A DNA stretch of 64,000 nt from Methylobacterium radiotolerans JCM 2831 (GCF_000019725.1 NC_010505.1:4511001-4575000); one strand, 5' to 3'. Shown: positions 36,381-44,391, counted from the first letter of the stretch. Numbers and translations are program-made. The notes: a model not told the origin generated them from the sequence alone.

Positions 36381-36740
36381 TCACGGGCCCTGCTTGGCGA
36401 ATTCCGCCAGGACCCCGCGCAGCACCTTGAGCCGGGCGTCGTAGGCGGCCGTCAGGCAGCCGACGTCGCCGCCGCAGGCCTGACGCTCCGTCAGCCACGC
36501 CTCCTGGTCGTCGCGCAGCTTGGCCTGGCCGCCCATCGGCAGCACGCTCTTCAGGATCTCGAACCGGGTCGCCATCTCGACGTCCCTGTCGTTGAGGGGG
36601 AGATGCGCGCAGATCGCCCTCTCGTCGGGGGCCTCGGCCCTGTCGCACGGGAAGCTCGCCGCCCGGGCGGGCGGCGCGGTGATCGCGCCGGCGACCGGAC
36701 CCGCGAGGGCGGCGAGGGCGAGGACGAGGGGCTTCGACAT
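36381..36740 (-). CDS. Secreted LprI-like (DUF1311) protein
   Basis: A 119-residue exported protein with a signal peptide (ALAALAGPVAGAITAPPARA). A mature LprI/DUF1311 domain has its four Cys at FPCDRAE, AICAHL, ACGGD and VGCLTAAY, and the WLTERQACG phrase typical of the family. It is related in pattern to the N-terminal domain of the protein at 15376. A proposed role is inhibition of lysozyme-type enzymes or another envelope function. It lies just downstream of hemJ on the same strand, 73 bases from the hemJ stop. Confidence 0.85.
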   Translation of the reverse strand: MSKPLVLALAALAGPVAGAITAPPARAASFPCDRAEAPDERAICAHLPLNDRDVEMATRFEILKSVLPMGGQAKLRDDQEAWLTERQACGGDVGCLTAAYDARLKVLRGVLAEFAKQGP

Positions 36741-36813
36741 GGCCTCCCAACGGACCGGCGGCGAAAAGGCTCCGACCGCCGGGGCAGACGCCTGGGATCA
36801 CGGGATCCCGGGA

Positions 36814-37245
36814 TCAGAGGCCCGGCTTGACGATCGCCAGGATGACGATGCCGATCATCAGCAGCGTCGGCACCTCGTTGAGCACCCGGTAGAACTTGTG
36901 GCCGCGGGTGTTCCGGTCGGCGGCGAAATCCTTGACCATCCGGGCGAGCCAGCCGTGGATGCCCGACATCGCCAGCACCAGCACGAACTTCGCCTGCAGC
37001 CAGACGCTCGCGTAGAAGCCGCTCATCCAGGCGAGCGCCAGCCCGAACGCCCAGGTAGCGATCATCGCGGGGTTCATGATCGCCTTGAGCAGGCGGCGCT
37101 CCATGACCTTGAAGGTCGCCGACTGCGCCTCCGCGCCGGGCGGCAGGCTCGCGTGGTAGACGAACAGCCGGGGCAGGTAGAGCATCCCGGCCATCCAGGC
37201 GATCAGGCTGATGACGTGGAGGGCCTTGATCCAGTCGTACAGCAC
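36814..37245 (-). CDS. hemJ: Protoporphyrinogen oxidase HemJ
   Basis: A 143-residue membrane enzyme of the HemJ (TIGR00701) family that oxidises protoporphyrinogen IX in heme synthesis. Four transmembrane helices are seen. Conserved residues include His11 in WIKALHVISLIAWMAG, YLPRLFVYH and the Lys-bearing LLKAIMNPAM segment, and NEVPTLLMI ends the protein. GTG at 37245 is preceded by GAGGTCGG and comes 10 bases after the hemE stop, giving a hemE-hemJ operon. Longer in-frame starts would overlap hemE. Confidence 0.93.
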   Translation of the reverse strand: MLYDWIKALHVISLIAWMAGMLYLPRLFVYHASLPPGAEAQSATFKVMERRLLKAIMNPAMIATWAFGLALAWMSGFYASVWLQAKFVLVLAMSGIHGWLARMVKDFAADRNTRGHKFYRVLNEVPTLLMIGIVILAIVKPGL

Positions 37246-37255
37246 GCGCCCGACC

Positions 37256-38434
37256 TCAGCCCTGGCCGCGCAGCCGCGCGAGCATCCGCTCGACATGGGC
37301 CACCGGCGTCTGCGGCGTGATGCCGTGGCCGAGGTTGAAGATGTGCGGCAGGCCGGCGGTCGCCTCGAGCACCGCGTCCACCGCCGCGTCGAGGGCCGCG
37401 CCGCCCGCGATCAGCGTTTCGGGATGCAGGTTGCCCTGCGTCACCGTCGCGGCCGGCACCGTCTGCCGCAGGGCCTTCAGATCCACGCCCCAGTCGACGC
37501 CGACGGCGTCGGCGCCGGTCTCCGGCACCACCCGGGCGTGGCCGTCGAGGCCCGAGCCGCGGGCGAACACGATGATCTTGGCCCCCGGCACCCGGGCGCG
37601 GACGCCCGCCACCATCCGGGCGATCGGCCGCAGCGACCAGCGGGTGAGGGCGTCCGCCGCGGCCGCACCCGGCAGGGCGCTCTCGGCGACGTCGCCGACG
37701 GGCTCGACCGTGCCGCCGGGAGCCAGAACGGCAAGCGGCAAGGTGCCGGCGTGGGACTCGAAGATCTGCACCGCGTCGGCGCCGGCCTCGAGCTGGCGCA
37801 CGAGGTACTCGGTCTGCACGGCGACGAGGCGGTCGATCAGGGTGTCGACCAGGGCGGTGTCGCCCTCGGCCAGCGCCCGCGCGGGGGCGAGGTCCGGCGT
37901 GCCGCGGCCGCCGATCATGTAGCTCGCCACCGTCCAGGGGGCGCCGCAGAAGCCGAGCAGCGTGGTCTCGCCCGGCAGCTCGGCGCGCAGCCGCGTCACG
38001 GTCTCGAAGACCGGCGCGAGGTGGCTCATCACCGCCGGGTCGCCGGCCTCGCGCAGGCGCGCGAACGCCGCCCGTCCGTCGAGGGGGTCGAGCCGGGGGC
38101 CCTCGCCCTCCACGAAGCGCACGTCCTGGCCGAGCGCGTGGGGGACGACCAGGATGTCGGAGAACAGGATCGCCGCGTCGAAGCCGAAGCGGCGGATCGG
38201 CTGGAGCGTCACCTCGACGGCGAAGTCCGGGCTGTAGCAGAGGTCGAGGAACGAGCCGGCCTCGGCGCGGGTCGCCCGGTATTCCGGCAGGTAGCGCCCG
38301 GCCTGGCGCATCATCCAGGCGGGGGGCGGCCCGATCGCCTCGCCCTCGAGGACGCGCAGCACCTTGCGCTCGGACGTCGTCCCGGACGTCTCCCGCTCGG
38401 GCTCGCGCTCCGTCCCCGTCATGGTCGCTCCCAT
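37256..38434 (-). CDS. hemE: Uroporphyrinogen decarboxylase
   Basis: About 392 residues; it removes four carboxyl groups from uroporphyrinogen III to give coproporphyrinogen III in heme synthesis. Signature motifs: [17 protein letters not shown] near the N-terminus, [12 protein letters not shown] with the catalytic Asp, [21 protein letters not shown] and [11 protein letters not shown]. Starts at 38434 (GAGGG seven bases upstream) and 38422 are both possible. The N-terminal ~30 residues are extra and Glu/Arg/Thr-rich. In Caulobacter the replication origin lies immediately upstream of hemE; the matching 487-bp gap here has origin-like features. Confidence 0.95.
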   Translation of the reverse strand: MGATMTGTEREPERETSGTTSERKVLRVLEGEAIGPPPAWMMRQAGRYLPEYRATRAEAGSFLDLCYSPDFAVEVTLQPIRRFGFDAAILFSDILVVPHALGQDVRFVEGEGPRLDPLDGRAAFARLREAGDPAVMSHLAPVFETVTRLRAELPGETTLLGFCGAPWTVASYMIGGRGTPDLAPARALAEGDTALVDTLIDRLVAVQTEYLVRQLEAGADAVQIFESHAGTLPLAVLAPGGTVEPVGDVAESALPGAAAADALTRWSLRPIARMVAGVRARVPGAKIIVFARGSGLDGHARVVPETGADAVGVDWGVDLKALRQTVPAATVTQGNLHPETLIAGGAALDAAVDAVLEATAGLPHIFNLGHGITPQTPVAHVERMLARLRGQG

Positions 38435-38611
38435 CCCGTATCCCTCACCCCGCATGCCCGTCGGCGGGCGTCCTGTCGAGTCGAGGCGCGCCGATCCCCA
38501 CACAGGCCCCTTCGAAAAGATAAGAGAGAATCTTGGAGTCTGTTTTTTCTCTTGGGGGGCCGAATCTCGGGGGCACAAAAGCGTCCACAGGCGGTCCCCG
38601 CCGCCGCGCCG

Positions 38612-38626
38612 TTAACGGGGCTTTAA
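38612..38626. promoter_or_regulatory. CtrA-type binding site TTAA-N7-TTAA
   Basis: TTAA-CGGGGCT-TTAA matches the full CtrA consensus spacing exactly. It lies about 180 bases upstream of hemE within the candidate origin. In Caulobacter, CtrA sites in the origin repress initiation and overlap the hemE promoter. Confidence 0.5.
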
Positions 38627-38816
38627 AGGATTTCCGCCAACTTGCGAGAACCGGATGGTCCGACAGCGCCTTGGCAACGCCGAGTCGTGTACGGGCGCCG
38701 GATTCGCGACCGATTCGTCCAGAGAGCCGGATTCGGCGCGTCCCGATCGTCTGCCTGTGAACGGCGGAGTCGACAGCGCGCACCGGGATCGCCCTGGACC
38801 GGCCCGGCGGGGCATC

Positions 38817-38825
38817 CTATCCACA
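38817..38825 (+). promoter_or_regulatory. DnaA box-like sequence
   Basis: CTATCCACA differs from TTATCCACA at one position. A second, inverted box (TTGTCCACC on the minus strand, two mismatches) is at 38851-38859. Confidence 0.45.
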
Positions 38826-38921
38826 CTCATCGACTCCCCTGGCGGCCGGCGGTGGACAACGTGGGCGCCGCGCGAGGCGGCCGCACAGTCGGCCGAGAGG
38901 TCGACCGCAGAGGCGATCGGA

Positions 38922-39752
38922 ATGGGCCGCAGCTACTTCCACCTCCACCTCGTCTCCGACTCCACCGGCGAGACGCTGATCAATGTCGGGCGCGCGGCCG
39001 CCGCCCAGTACGAGGGCGTGTCGGCGATCGAGCACGTCTACCCGCTGGTGCGCTCGGCCGCGCAGCTCGACCGGGTGATCTCGGAGATCCGGGCCGCGCC
39101 GGGCCTCGTCCTCTACACGCTGGTGGGGGGCGATCTCGGCGAGCGGCTGGAGGAGGTGGCCCGCGAGACCGGCTCGCCCTGCCTGTCGGTCCTGCGGCCG
39201 GTCCACGACCTGCTGCGCGCCTATCTGGGCGCCGAGACCACGGCGCGGCCCGGCGCCCAGCACATGCTGAACGCCGAGTACTTCAAGCGCATCGACGCGA
39301 TGAACTTCACGCTGGCCCACGACGACGGCAACCTGCCGGACGATCTGGAGGAGGCCGACGTGATCCTGCTCGGCGTCAGCCGGACGTCGAAGACGCCGAC
39401 CTCGATCTACCTCGCCAATCGCGGCCTCAAGACCACCAACCTGCCGCTGGTGCCGGGCATGCCGCTGCCGCCGGCGATCGAGCGGGCCCGCAAGCCCCTC
39501 GTGGTCGGCCTGTTCGCCTCGCCGGAGCGCATCGTGCAGATCCGGCAGAACCGGCTGTCGAGCCTGAACGCCGACGAATCGTCCCTCTACGTCGACCGGT
39601 CGGCGGTGGCGGACGAGATCACGATGTCCCGCCGGCTGTTCACCAAGAACCGCTGGCCGACGATCGACGTGACCCGCCGCTCCATCGAGGAGACCGCGGC
39701 CGCGATCGTCGACCTCTACCGCGACCACCGGCTGAAGTTCATCGCGGACTGA
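38922..39752 (+). CDS. ppsR: Pyruvate, phosphate dikinase regulatory protein (kinase/pyrophosphorylase)
   Basis: A 276-residue DUF299 protein that switches pyruvate phosphate dikinase (or PEP synthetase) on and off by ADP-dependent phosphorylation and phosphate-dependent removal. The N-terminal [14 protein letters not shown] and the nucleotide-binding loop [18 protein letters not shown] are diagnostic, and [20 protein letters not shown] closes the protein. The ATG at 38922 has GAGG nine bases upstream. It diverges from hemE across the candidate origin; in Caulobacter the corresponding gene is the first one next to the origin. A 9-bp hairpin follows the stop. Confidence 0.94.
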   Translation: MGRSYFHLHLVSDSTGETLINVGRAAAAQYEGVSAIEHVYPLVRSAAQLDRVISEIRAAPGLVLYTLVGGDLGERLEEVARETGSPCLSVLRPVHDLLRAYLGAETTARPGAQHMLNAEYFKRIDAMNFTLAHDDGNLPDDLEEADVILLGVSRTSKTPTSIYLANRGLKTTNLPLVPGMPLPPAIERARKPLVVGLFASPERIVQIRQNRLSSLNADESSLYVDRSAVADEITMSRRLFTKNRWPTIDVTRRSIEETAAAIVDLYRDHRLKFIAD

Positions 39753-39762
39753 GACGGGGTCT

Positions 39763-39783
39763 CCGAAGGGCTCAGCCCTTCGG
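39763..39783 (+). terminator. Hairpin after ppsR
   Basis: CCGAAGGGC and GCCCTTCGG form a perfect 9-bp stem with a TCA loop, 10 bases beyond the ppsR stop. No U-tract follows. It also separates ppsR from the convergent gene at 39829. Confidence 0.55.
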
Positions 39784-39828
39784 CGGGGTCCGGGGCGGTC
39801 CGCGGGTCGGTTCGCGGAGCCGCGGGCC

Positions 39829-40338
39829 TCAGCGCGCGAAGGCGAAGTGGCTGCGCTGCTCGATCTGGGCGGCGTAGAAGTCCTCGACGACCTCGCGCAC
39901 CACCTCGGCCAGCTCGTCGCCCCGGTGCTCGTCGAGCTGGATGTCGCTGCCGACCGTCCGGCCGATGGAGCAGCTCGCCGCTCCCGGCACGAGGCGCTCG
40001 TTGTAGCGCTGGTTCAGGCCCGAGACCGAGATGTAGTTGCTGCCGCCGAGTTCCGGACCGTACTTGATCTTGATCTTCTGCTCGGACTCGGTGCCGCGCA
40101 GCTGCGCGCACAGGCTGATGAAGTTGTCCTGATCGATCTTCGCCTCGAGGCCGGTGATGCTGCCGTGCACGTTGTCCTCCTCGTTGAGGACCTCGGCCAT
40201 CAGGTTCAGCACGCCCATGACGGGCTGAAGCGCCCGGGACCCGTCCTCGAGCAGCTTCCGCCGGAAGTCGTTGCTGCGCTCGTCGGCCGCCTGCAGCCGC
40301 GCGCGGAACCTGTCCTTGACCTCGTTGGCGCGTGCCAT
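39829..40338 (-). CDS. Hypothetical protein
   Basis: A 169-residue soluble protein I do not recognise. The N-terminal third (MARANEVKDRFRARLQAADERSN...) is charged and helical, probably a coiled coil. A central segment has VHGSITGLEAKIDQDNFIS and CAQLRGTESEQKIKIKYGPELGG, and the end has DEHRGDELAEVVREVVEDFYAAQIE. The middle looks beta-rich. The codon pattern and a GGGAGGAG ribosome binding site support a real gene. It lies downstream of the lanmodulin-like gene on the same strand, across a 179-bp gap containing a 12-bp inverted repeat. Confidence 0.75.
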   Translation of the reverse strand: MARANEVKDRFRARLQAADERSNDFRRKLLEDGSRALQPVMGVLNLMAEVLNEEDNVHGSITGLEAKIDQDNFISLCAQLRGTESEQKIKIKYGPELGGSNYISVSGLNQRYNERLVPGAASCSIGRTVGSDIQLDEHRGDELAEVVREVVEDFYAAQIEQRSHFAFAR

Positions 40339-40453
40339 CGCGCTCCTCCCTGGTGTTTCACCCGATGCTTTGCCGCTCGGATAACCGAAACCTACGAGGC
40401 CAATTCAGATGACGCAAGATAGTGCAAAATATTGATGCCTGCTCAGAACGTGA

Positions 40454-40497
40454 GCCGTTGCACAGGAATAATACTTGCTCATGAACTGTGCAACGGC
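40454..40497. promoter_or_regulatory. Perfect 12-bp inverted repeat with 20-nt spacer
   Basis: GCCGTTGCACAG (40454-40465) and CTGTGCAACGGC (40486-40497) are exact reverse complements. The AT-rich 20-base spacer includes TATTATTC on the minus strand, a possible -10 region for the gene at 39829. It lies 21 bases after the lanmodulin-like stop. Without a U-tract it looks more like an operator than a terminator, though an RNA hairpin is also possible. Confidence 0.5.
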
Positions 40498-40517
40498 GAC
40501 GGGTCCGGGAAGCGGGC

Positions 40518-40973
40518 TTACTTCAGGAGCTGCAGCAGGCTGCGCCCCGCCGGGGACTTGAGCTCCCTGGCGTCGAGGGTGCCGTCGTTGTCGGGATCGG
40601 CCGCCTTGAAGCGCTGCTCGACCAGGGCGAGGTACTCCTTGCGGTCGAGCGTGCCGTCGGAATCGGTGTCGGCGGCCTTCAGGTCCTTCTTGCTGAGCCG
40701 GCCCTTCAATTCTTTGGCGTCGACGGTGCCGTCCTTGTCGGTCTCGGCGGCGTCGAAGACCTTGCCGGCGGCGGCCTGGGCCTCGGCGAGGTCGATCGTG
40801 CCGTCGTGGTCGGTGTCGACCATCTTCAGCGCGCGCTCGGTGCCGGAGGACCGGGCGAGGGCCGCCGACGGCAGCGCGGCCGGCAGGACGAGGGCGGTGA
40901 CGAGGACGGTTCCGAGGACGGTTCCGAGGGCGACGGTCGCGGCGCGGGCGGATCTGTGCGGGGTCGCGGGCAT
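40518..40973 (-). CDS. Lanmodulin-like periplasmic EF-hand protein
   Basis: A 151-residue protein with an N-terminal signal peptide (about 1-41) and four EF-hand loops: 53-64 (DTDHDGTIDLAE), 77-88 (ETDKDGTVDAKE), 102-113 (DTDSDGTLDRKE) and 126-137 (DPDNDGTLDARE). The loops are 12-13 residues apart, far closer than in calmodulin. The linkers (LKGRLSKKDLKAA; YLALVEQRFKAA) and the tail LKSPAGRSLLQLLK match Methylorubrum lanmodulin, the picomolar lanthanide-binding protein, nearly word for word. Lanmodulin has Pro at loop position 2 in its EF hands. Here loops 1-3 have Thr and only loop 4 keeps Pro127. Asp at loop position 9 is kept in all four. The ATG at 40973 has GGAGAT just upstream. Confidence 0.88.
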   Translation of the reverse strand: MPATPHRSARAATVALGTVLGTVLVTALVLPAALPSAALARSSGTERALKMVDTDHDGTIDLAEAQAAAGKVFDAAETDKDGTVDAKELKGRLSKKDLKAADTDSDGTLDRKEYLALVEQRFKAADPDNDGTLDARELKSPAGRSLLQLLK

Positions 40974-41020
40974 GGGGATCTCCGGTGGCGGTCGGTGCCG
41001 GCAGCCCAAATCACGATCCC

Positions 41021-41036
41021 GGCGGGCGTTCCCGCC
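41021..41036. terminator. Weak hairpin between the BatD-like and lanmodulin-like genes
   Basis: GGCGGG-CGTT-CCCGCC is a perfect 6-bp stem with no U-tract, in the 96-bp gap between the two genes. It could weaken rather than stop read-through. Confidence 0.3.
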
Positions 41037-41069
41037 CGCGCCTTCACGAGCTGCGGAGCCGCGCCGCGC

Positions 41070-42365
41070 TCAGCGGACCGGGCCGTCGAGCGGTGCGAGC
41101 CGCTCCGGCGCCGGGGCGGCGGCTTCGCCCGGCTCGGCGCGCGACAGGGTCCGGGAGAGGGCCCGGAGATCGGGGACCGGAGCGCCCGCCGCGCCGAAGA
41201 CCGCCCGGTCGAGGGCCGCGAAGGCGGCCGCGAGGTCGGGCCGTGCCCGCCAGGTCCGGGCGAGGTCGGGGGATTCCCGCAGGGCCGCGTCGAGGGCCGC
41301 GCGGAACCGGGCGGGGTCGCCGGCGCGGGCCGCCGCGCGTAAGGAGCGCCGCGCCGCACCGGAGAGGCGCAGGCGCGGCCGTCCGAGGCCGAAGCCGATC
41401 AGCGCGAGGCCCAGCCCGAAGGCGGCGAGCGCCGCGGCGGCGACCACGAGGGGCGAGGGGATCGCGGGGGGCGCCCGCTCGGTGTCGCGGTCGGGCAGGC
41501 CGCCGCCGATCTGCCGGGCCGGGATCTCGGTCTCGCGCATCGTGCGGGTGTTGGTGTCGAACCACGGGATCGCGATGGCGTCGAGGGGGATGATCTCCGG
41601 CACGCCGGGCTTCACGTCCCACTGGTAGGTGGCCCGGGCCACGGGGCCCGAGGGCGTCAGCAGGGTCTCGCGGGTGACGGGCCCCGCGAAGGTGATGATG
41701 CCGCGGGTGCGCATGACCGGCCGGGGCGGCAGGCCCTCGGCGACCATGCCCTGCGCCTCCAGGGTGACGATCCGGCGGGTGGTCTCGCCGACCTTGATGG
41801 TCTCGGGGTCCGGGCTCCAGGAATCGGTGATCGCCACGTCCTTGGCGGGCAGCCACCAGGGCTCCTTGGCGTCGGGGCCGCCGGTGGGCTCGGTCCACGA
41901 CGCGACCGGGAAGGGGATCGGCTTCGAGCGGACCTCGACCACCCGCCGCTCGCCGACATCGTTGACGGTGAGTTTGTGGACGAACGGCTCGATGGTGAAC
42001 TGGCCGGCATGGTGCGGGAAGACCGCCACGGTGCGGTCGAACGCGATGGCGCTCTGGCCGTCGGCGAGCTTGGTCCGGCTCCAGTGGTCGCGGCCGAGCT
42101 GCGTCCAGGAGAAGTTGGCGAGGGAGGGCTGCACCACCTCCTCGAGCAGGATCGGCTGCTTGTAGACCCCGTGGATCTTCAGCAGCACCATCTCGCGGGG
42201 GAAGGGGGCGCTGTTGCCGTTGAGCTCCGCGGTCACCGTCAGGGTGAGGTCGCCCGGCTCGATCTCGGCCCGGGCGGGCAGGGGGGCGGGGAGGGGGGCG
42301 AGGAGGGGGGCGAGGAGGAGGAGGGCGCGGACGCGCCTCCCGGAAACCCCGAGAAAACTCACCAC
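41070..42365 (-). CDS. BatD-like membrane protein
   Basis: A 431-residue protein with an N-terminal signal sequence (LLLLAPLLAPLPAPLPARAE). Beta-sandwich domains resembling BatD follow (VTAELNGNSAPFPREMVLLKI; ...PVTRETLLTPSGPVARATYQWDVKPG). A single transmembrane helix (about residues 305-330) and a cytoplasmic helical tail complete it. BatD proteins hold MoxR/VWA complexes at the membrane, and MxaA in methanol dehydrogenase maturation has a comparable role. Two tandem GTG codons (42365, 42362) are candidate starts; the second overlaps the TPR gene stop. It is the last of the seven MoxR-operon genes and lies directly upstream of the lanmodulin-like gene. Confidence 0.8.
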   Translation of the reverse strand: MVSFLGVSGRRVRALLLLAPLLAPLPAPLPARAEIEPGDLTLTVTAELNGNSAPFPREMVLLKIHGVYKQPILLEEVVQPSLANFSWTQLGRDHWSRTKLADGQSAIAFDRTVAVFPHHAGQFTIEPFVHKLTVNDVGERRVVEVRSKPIPFPVASWTEPTGGPDAKEPWWLPAKDVAITDSWSPDPETIKVGETTRRIVTLEAQGMVAEGLPPRPVMRTRGIITFAGPVTRETLLTPSGPVARATYQWDVKPGVPEIIPLDAIAIPWFDTNTRTMRETEIPARQIGGGLPDRDTERAPPAIPSPLVVAAAALAAFGLGLALIGFGLGRPRLRLSGAARRSLRAAARAGDPARFRAALDAALRESPDLARTWRARPDLAAAFAALDRAVFGAAGAPVPDLRALSRTLSRAEPGEAAAPAPERLAPLDGPVR

Positions 42366-43279
42366 GGGTTGCTCCCGGCGGGAATCGCGGTGCCGGCCTC
42401 GACCCGGCGGGTCTGCTCGGCGCGCAGGCGCAGCTTGAGATAGCGGCCGGGATCGTCCGGCAGGGTCTGGAGCCAGAGCCGGTCCGGGCGGATCTCGTGC
42501 GCCTCGAAGCTCTTGGTCACCCGGCGGACCTCGCGCTCGGGCGCCTCGGCCACCATGGCGGCGCCGCCGCCGGTCCGGCCGCGTCCGGCCGCGTCGCCGG
42601 CCGAGCCCCGGGCCTGGCCCTTGCCGGCGTCGATCGACTGCTGCTCGGCCTTGCCGCGGCGCGCGACCTTGCTGTTGCCGGGCAGCGACGCGCTGGCGTT
42701 CGACTCCTTGTTGCCGGCGAGGCCCTCGCCGCTGGAGGCGGCGTTGATGTCGTTGTTCTGGTCCTGATTGGCGGTGTTGTTGTAGCGGGCGCCGTACTGG
42801 GCGGTGCCGTTGGCGATGCCGCCGCCGGGCCCGCGGTCGATCACCTCGGCGCGCATCCGCGCGATCAGCGAGCGGTTGGCCTGGGCGTCGGCGTCGCGGG
42901 GGTTGAAGCGCAGGGCCTCGTCGTAGGCCGCGAGCGCCCCGTCGAGGTCGCCGGCCTTGGCCAGCGCGTTGCCGAGATTGTAGCTCGCCCGACGGCCGCC
43001 GGCGCGGAACAGCGCGATCGCGTCCCCGTAGCGGCCGGCCTCGTAGAGCGCGGCGGCGCGCCAGGCCGGATCGACGAACACGTCCGCGGCGAGGCCCGGC
43101 AGGCCGAGGCCCATCAGCAGCCGGCCGAAGCCGGTGCGGGGCTGCGAGACCGCGAGCAGCGCCAGGAGGCCGATCCCGGCGAGGGCGAGGCCGGCGACGC
43201 GGGCGAGACGCCGCCAGCGCGGCGGCAGGCCGGCCCGGAGCGGGGCGGCGAGGCCGGTCTCGGGGAGGGTCAGCCGCAT
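42359..43279 (-). CDS. TPR-repeat protein of the MoxR/VWA operon (BatC-like)
   Basis: A 306-residue membrane-anchored protein. An N-terminal membrane segment (LARVAGLALAGIGLLALLAV) is followed by tetratricopeptide repeats (about residues 75-150: AALYEAGRYGDAIALFRAGG, SYNLGNALAKAGDLDGALAAYDEALRFNP). A long low-complexity Asn/Gly/Ala-rich linker with an NNTANQDQNNDIN segment comes next, and then a C-terminal segment ending PDRLWLQTLPDDPGRYLKLR. TPR proteins with this layout occur in Bat operons and correspond in position to MxaK-type partners. It overlaps the BatD-like gene. Confidence 0.82.
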   Translation of the reverse strand: MRLTLPETGLAAPLRAGLPPRWRRLARVAGLALAGIGLLALLAVSQPRTGFGRLLMGLGLPGLAADVFVDPAWRAAALYEAGRYGDAIALFRAGGRRASYNLGNALAKAGDLDGALAAYDEALRFNPRDADAQANRSLIARMRAEVIDRGPGGGIANGTAQYGARYNNTANQDQNNDINAASSGEGLAGNKESNASASLPGNSKVARRGKAEQQSIDAGKGQARGSAGDAAGRGRTGGGAAMVAEAPEREVRRVTKSFEAHEIRPDRLWLQTLPDDPGRYLKLRLRAEQTRRVEAGTAIPAGSNPW

Positions 43280-43292
43280 CGGGCGCTCCGCA

Positions 43293-44222
43293 TCACGCGC
43301 TCCTGCGGAACAGCAGCAGGGCCGGCAGGGCCGCCAGCAGCAGCAGCCAGCGCCCGAGATCCGCGTAGGCCAGGACGCCGTAGCCGCCCGCCGCGAGGTG
43401 CTGGGCGAGGCCGGCCCCGACCGCGTCGAGCACCGGGCCCGGGGTCGCGATGTCGGCGGTCGTGCCGCCGCCGGCCCGGGCCAGGGCGTCGAGGGCGGTC
43501 CGGTCGGGCTTCGGGGCGCCGGGCGGCAGCGGCTTGTCGGTCGGGACGAACAGGGCCTGGAGCCGCCAGCCGTGCTCGGCGATGGCGCGGGCCTCGCGGG
43601 TGGCGGCCTCGCCGACGCCGTCGCCGTCGCTGATCAGCACCACGTCGGCCGCCACCACGTTGGCCTCCGCGAGGGTGCGGCGGGCCAGCGCCAGCCCGCG
43701 CTCGGGGTGGGAGCCGCGGTCCGGCACCGTGTCGGCGTCGAGGGCGAACAGCGTGGTGCCGAGGCTGTCGCGGTCCGTGGTCGGGGAGGCGGCGAGGTAG
43801 GCGTCGCCCGCGTAGACCACGAGGGCGACCGGACGGGTGCCGGCGGCCTCCGCCACGGCGGCGGCGGCCTGCCGGACGCCCTGGAGGTTGCCGCCCTCGG
43901 TGACCGAGCGCGACAGGTCGACGACGAGCACGGTCTCGTCGAGGTTGCGGAAGGTGCGCCCGTCGGCGCGCTCCACCGCCGGGCCGGTGAGCGCGAGGGC
44001 GATCAGCCCGGCCGCGAGCGCCGCGGCGCGGTTCGCCTGCCGCCGTCCGCCGAGCACCGCGCCGGTCCGGGCGAGGTGGGCCATCAGCGCCGGGTCGACC
44101 GCCCGGGCCCAGTCGCCGAGCGGCGCCGAGCGCCACGCGGCGCGGAGCGCCAGCAGGGCGACGACCGGGATCGCCAGGAACCACCAGGGGCGCAGCAGCG
44201 CGACGGCGTCGAGGGCGCTCAT
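43293..44222 (-). CDS. VWA-domain membrane protein (BatB-like)
   Basis: A 309-residue protein with N-terminal membrane segments (LRPWWFLAIPVVALLALRA and a second near 65-82). A von Willebrand A domain (about 95-270) has the metal-ion adhesion motif DLSRS in LVVDLSRSVTEGG and an ISDGDGVG segment. A C-terminal membrane helix (WLLLLAALPALLLF) ends it. VWA domains of Bat/MoxR operons act with the AAA+ ATPase on partner proteins. The ATG is at 44222. The gap to the preceding VWA gene is filled by a dispersed repeat, which splits an otherwise tight operon. Confidence 0.88.
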   Translation of the reverse strand: MSALDAVALLRPWWFLAIPVVALLALRAAWRSAPLGDWARAVDPALMAHLARTGAVLGGRRQANRAAALAAGLIALALTGPAVERADGRTFRNLDETVLVVDLSRSVTEGGNLQGVRQAAAAVAEAAGTRPVALVVYAGDAYLAASPTTDRDSLGTTLFALDADTVPDRGSHPERGLALARRTLAEANVVAADVVLISDGDGVGEAATREARAIAEHGWRLQALFVPTDKPLPPGAPKPDRTALDALARAGGGTTADIATPGPVLDAVGAGLAQHLAAGGYGVLAYADLGRWLLLLAALPALLLFRRSA

Positions 44223-44252
44223 CGGGTGGGTGCTCCCGCCCAGACCACCGCA

Positions 44253-44358
44253 TCCTGAGATGCCGGAGCGCGGCGGAGGCCTCGAAGGAGCCCTCCAGCC
44301 AGACGCGCGACGTCCGGAGCCCTCCTTCGAGGCTCGCTGCGCTCGCACCTCGGGATCA
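44253..44358. repeat. Dispersed palindromic repeat R1, full copy
   Basis: The left arm CCTGAGATGCCGGAGCGCGG...CCTCGAAGGAG and the right arm CTCCTTCGAGGCTCGCTGCG...CACCTCGGG form an imperfect inverted repeat with arms of about 35 bases. It lies between the two VWA genes. Other copies are at 56599-56704 (full) and 27618-27645 (partial). Confidence 0.75.
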
Positions 44359-44391
44359 AGGGGGTGGTCGGACAGGCGCGGTAACGAACCA

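Larger units (their letters stand above)
38435..38921. other. hemE-PPDK regulator intergenic region: candidate replication origin (oriC)
   Basis: This 487-bp gap contains no gene. It has an AT-rich block (38511-38555) that is rare in this GC-rich window and an exact TTAA-N7-TTAA CtrA-type site (38612-38626). It also has a 8/9 match to the DnaA box (CTATCCACA, 38817-38825), a second weaker inverted box (38851-38859) and a TCCACA core at 38584. Caulobacter Cori lies between hemE and the neighbouring gene and is bound by both CtrA and DnaA. The origin call is an inference from this resemblance. Confidence 0.5.

Noticed and set aside
38500..38560. A small RNA or tRNA in the AT-rich stretch upstream of hemE
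   Set aside because: No cloverleaf, terminator or conserved RNA shape could be recognised; origin-type unwinding DNA is a simpler explanation.
41022..41036. A strong terminator isolating lanM from the MoxR operon
   Set aside because: The stem is only 6 bp and has no U-tract, so it cannot be taken as proof of separate transcription.
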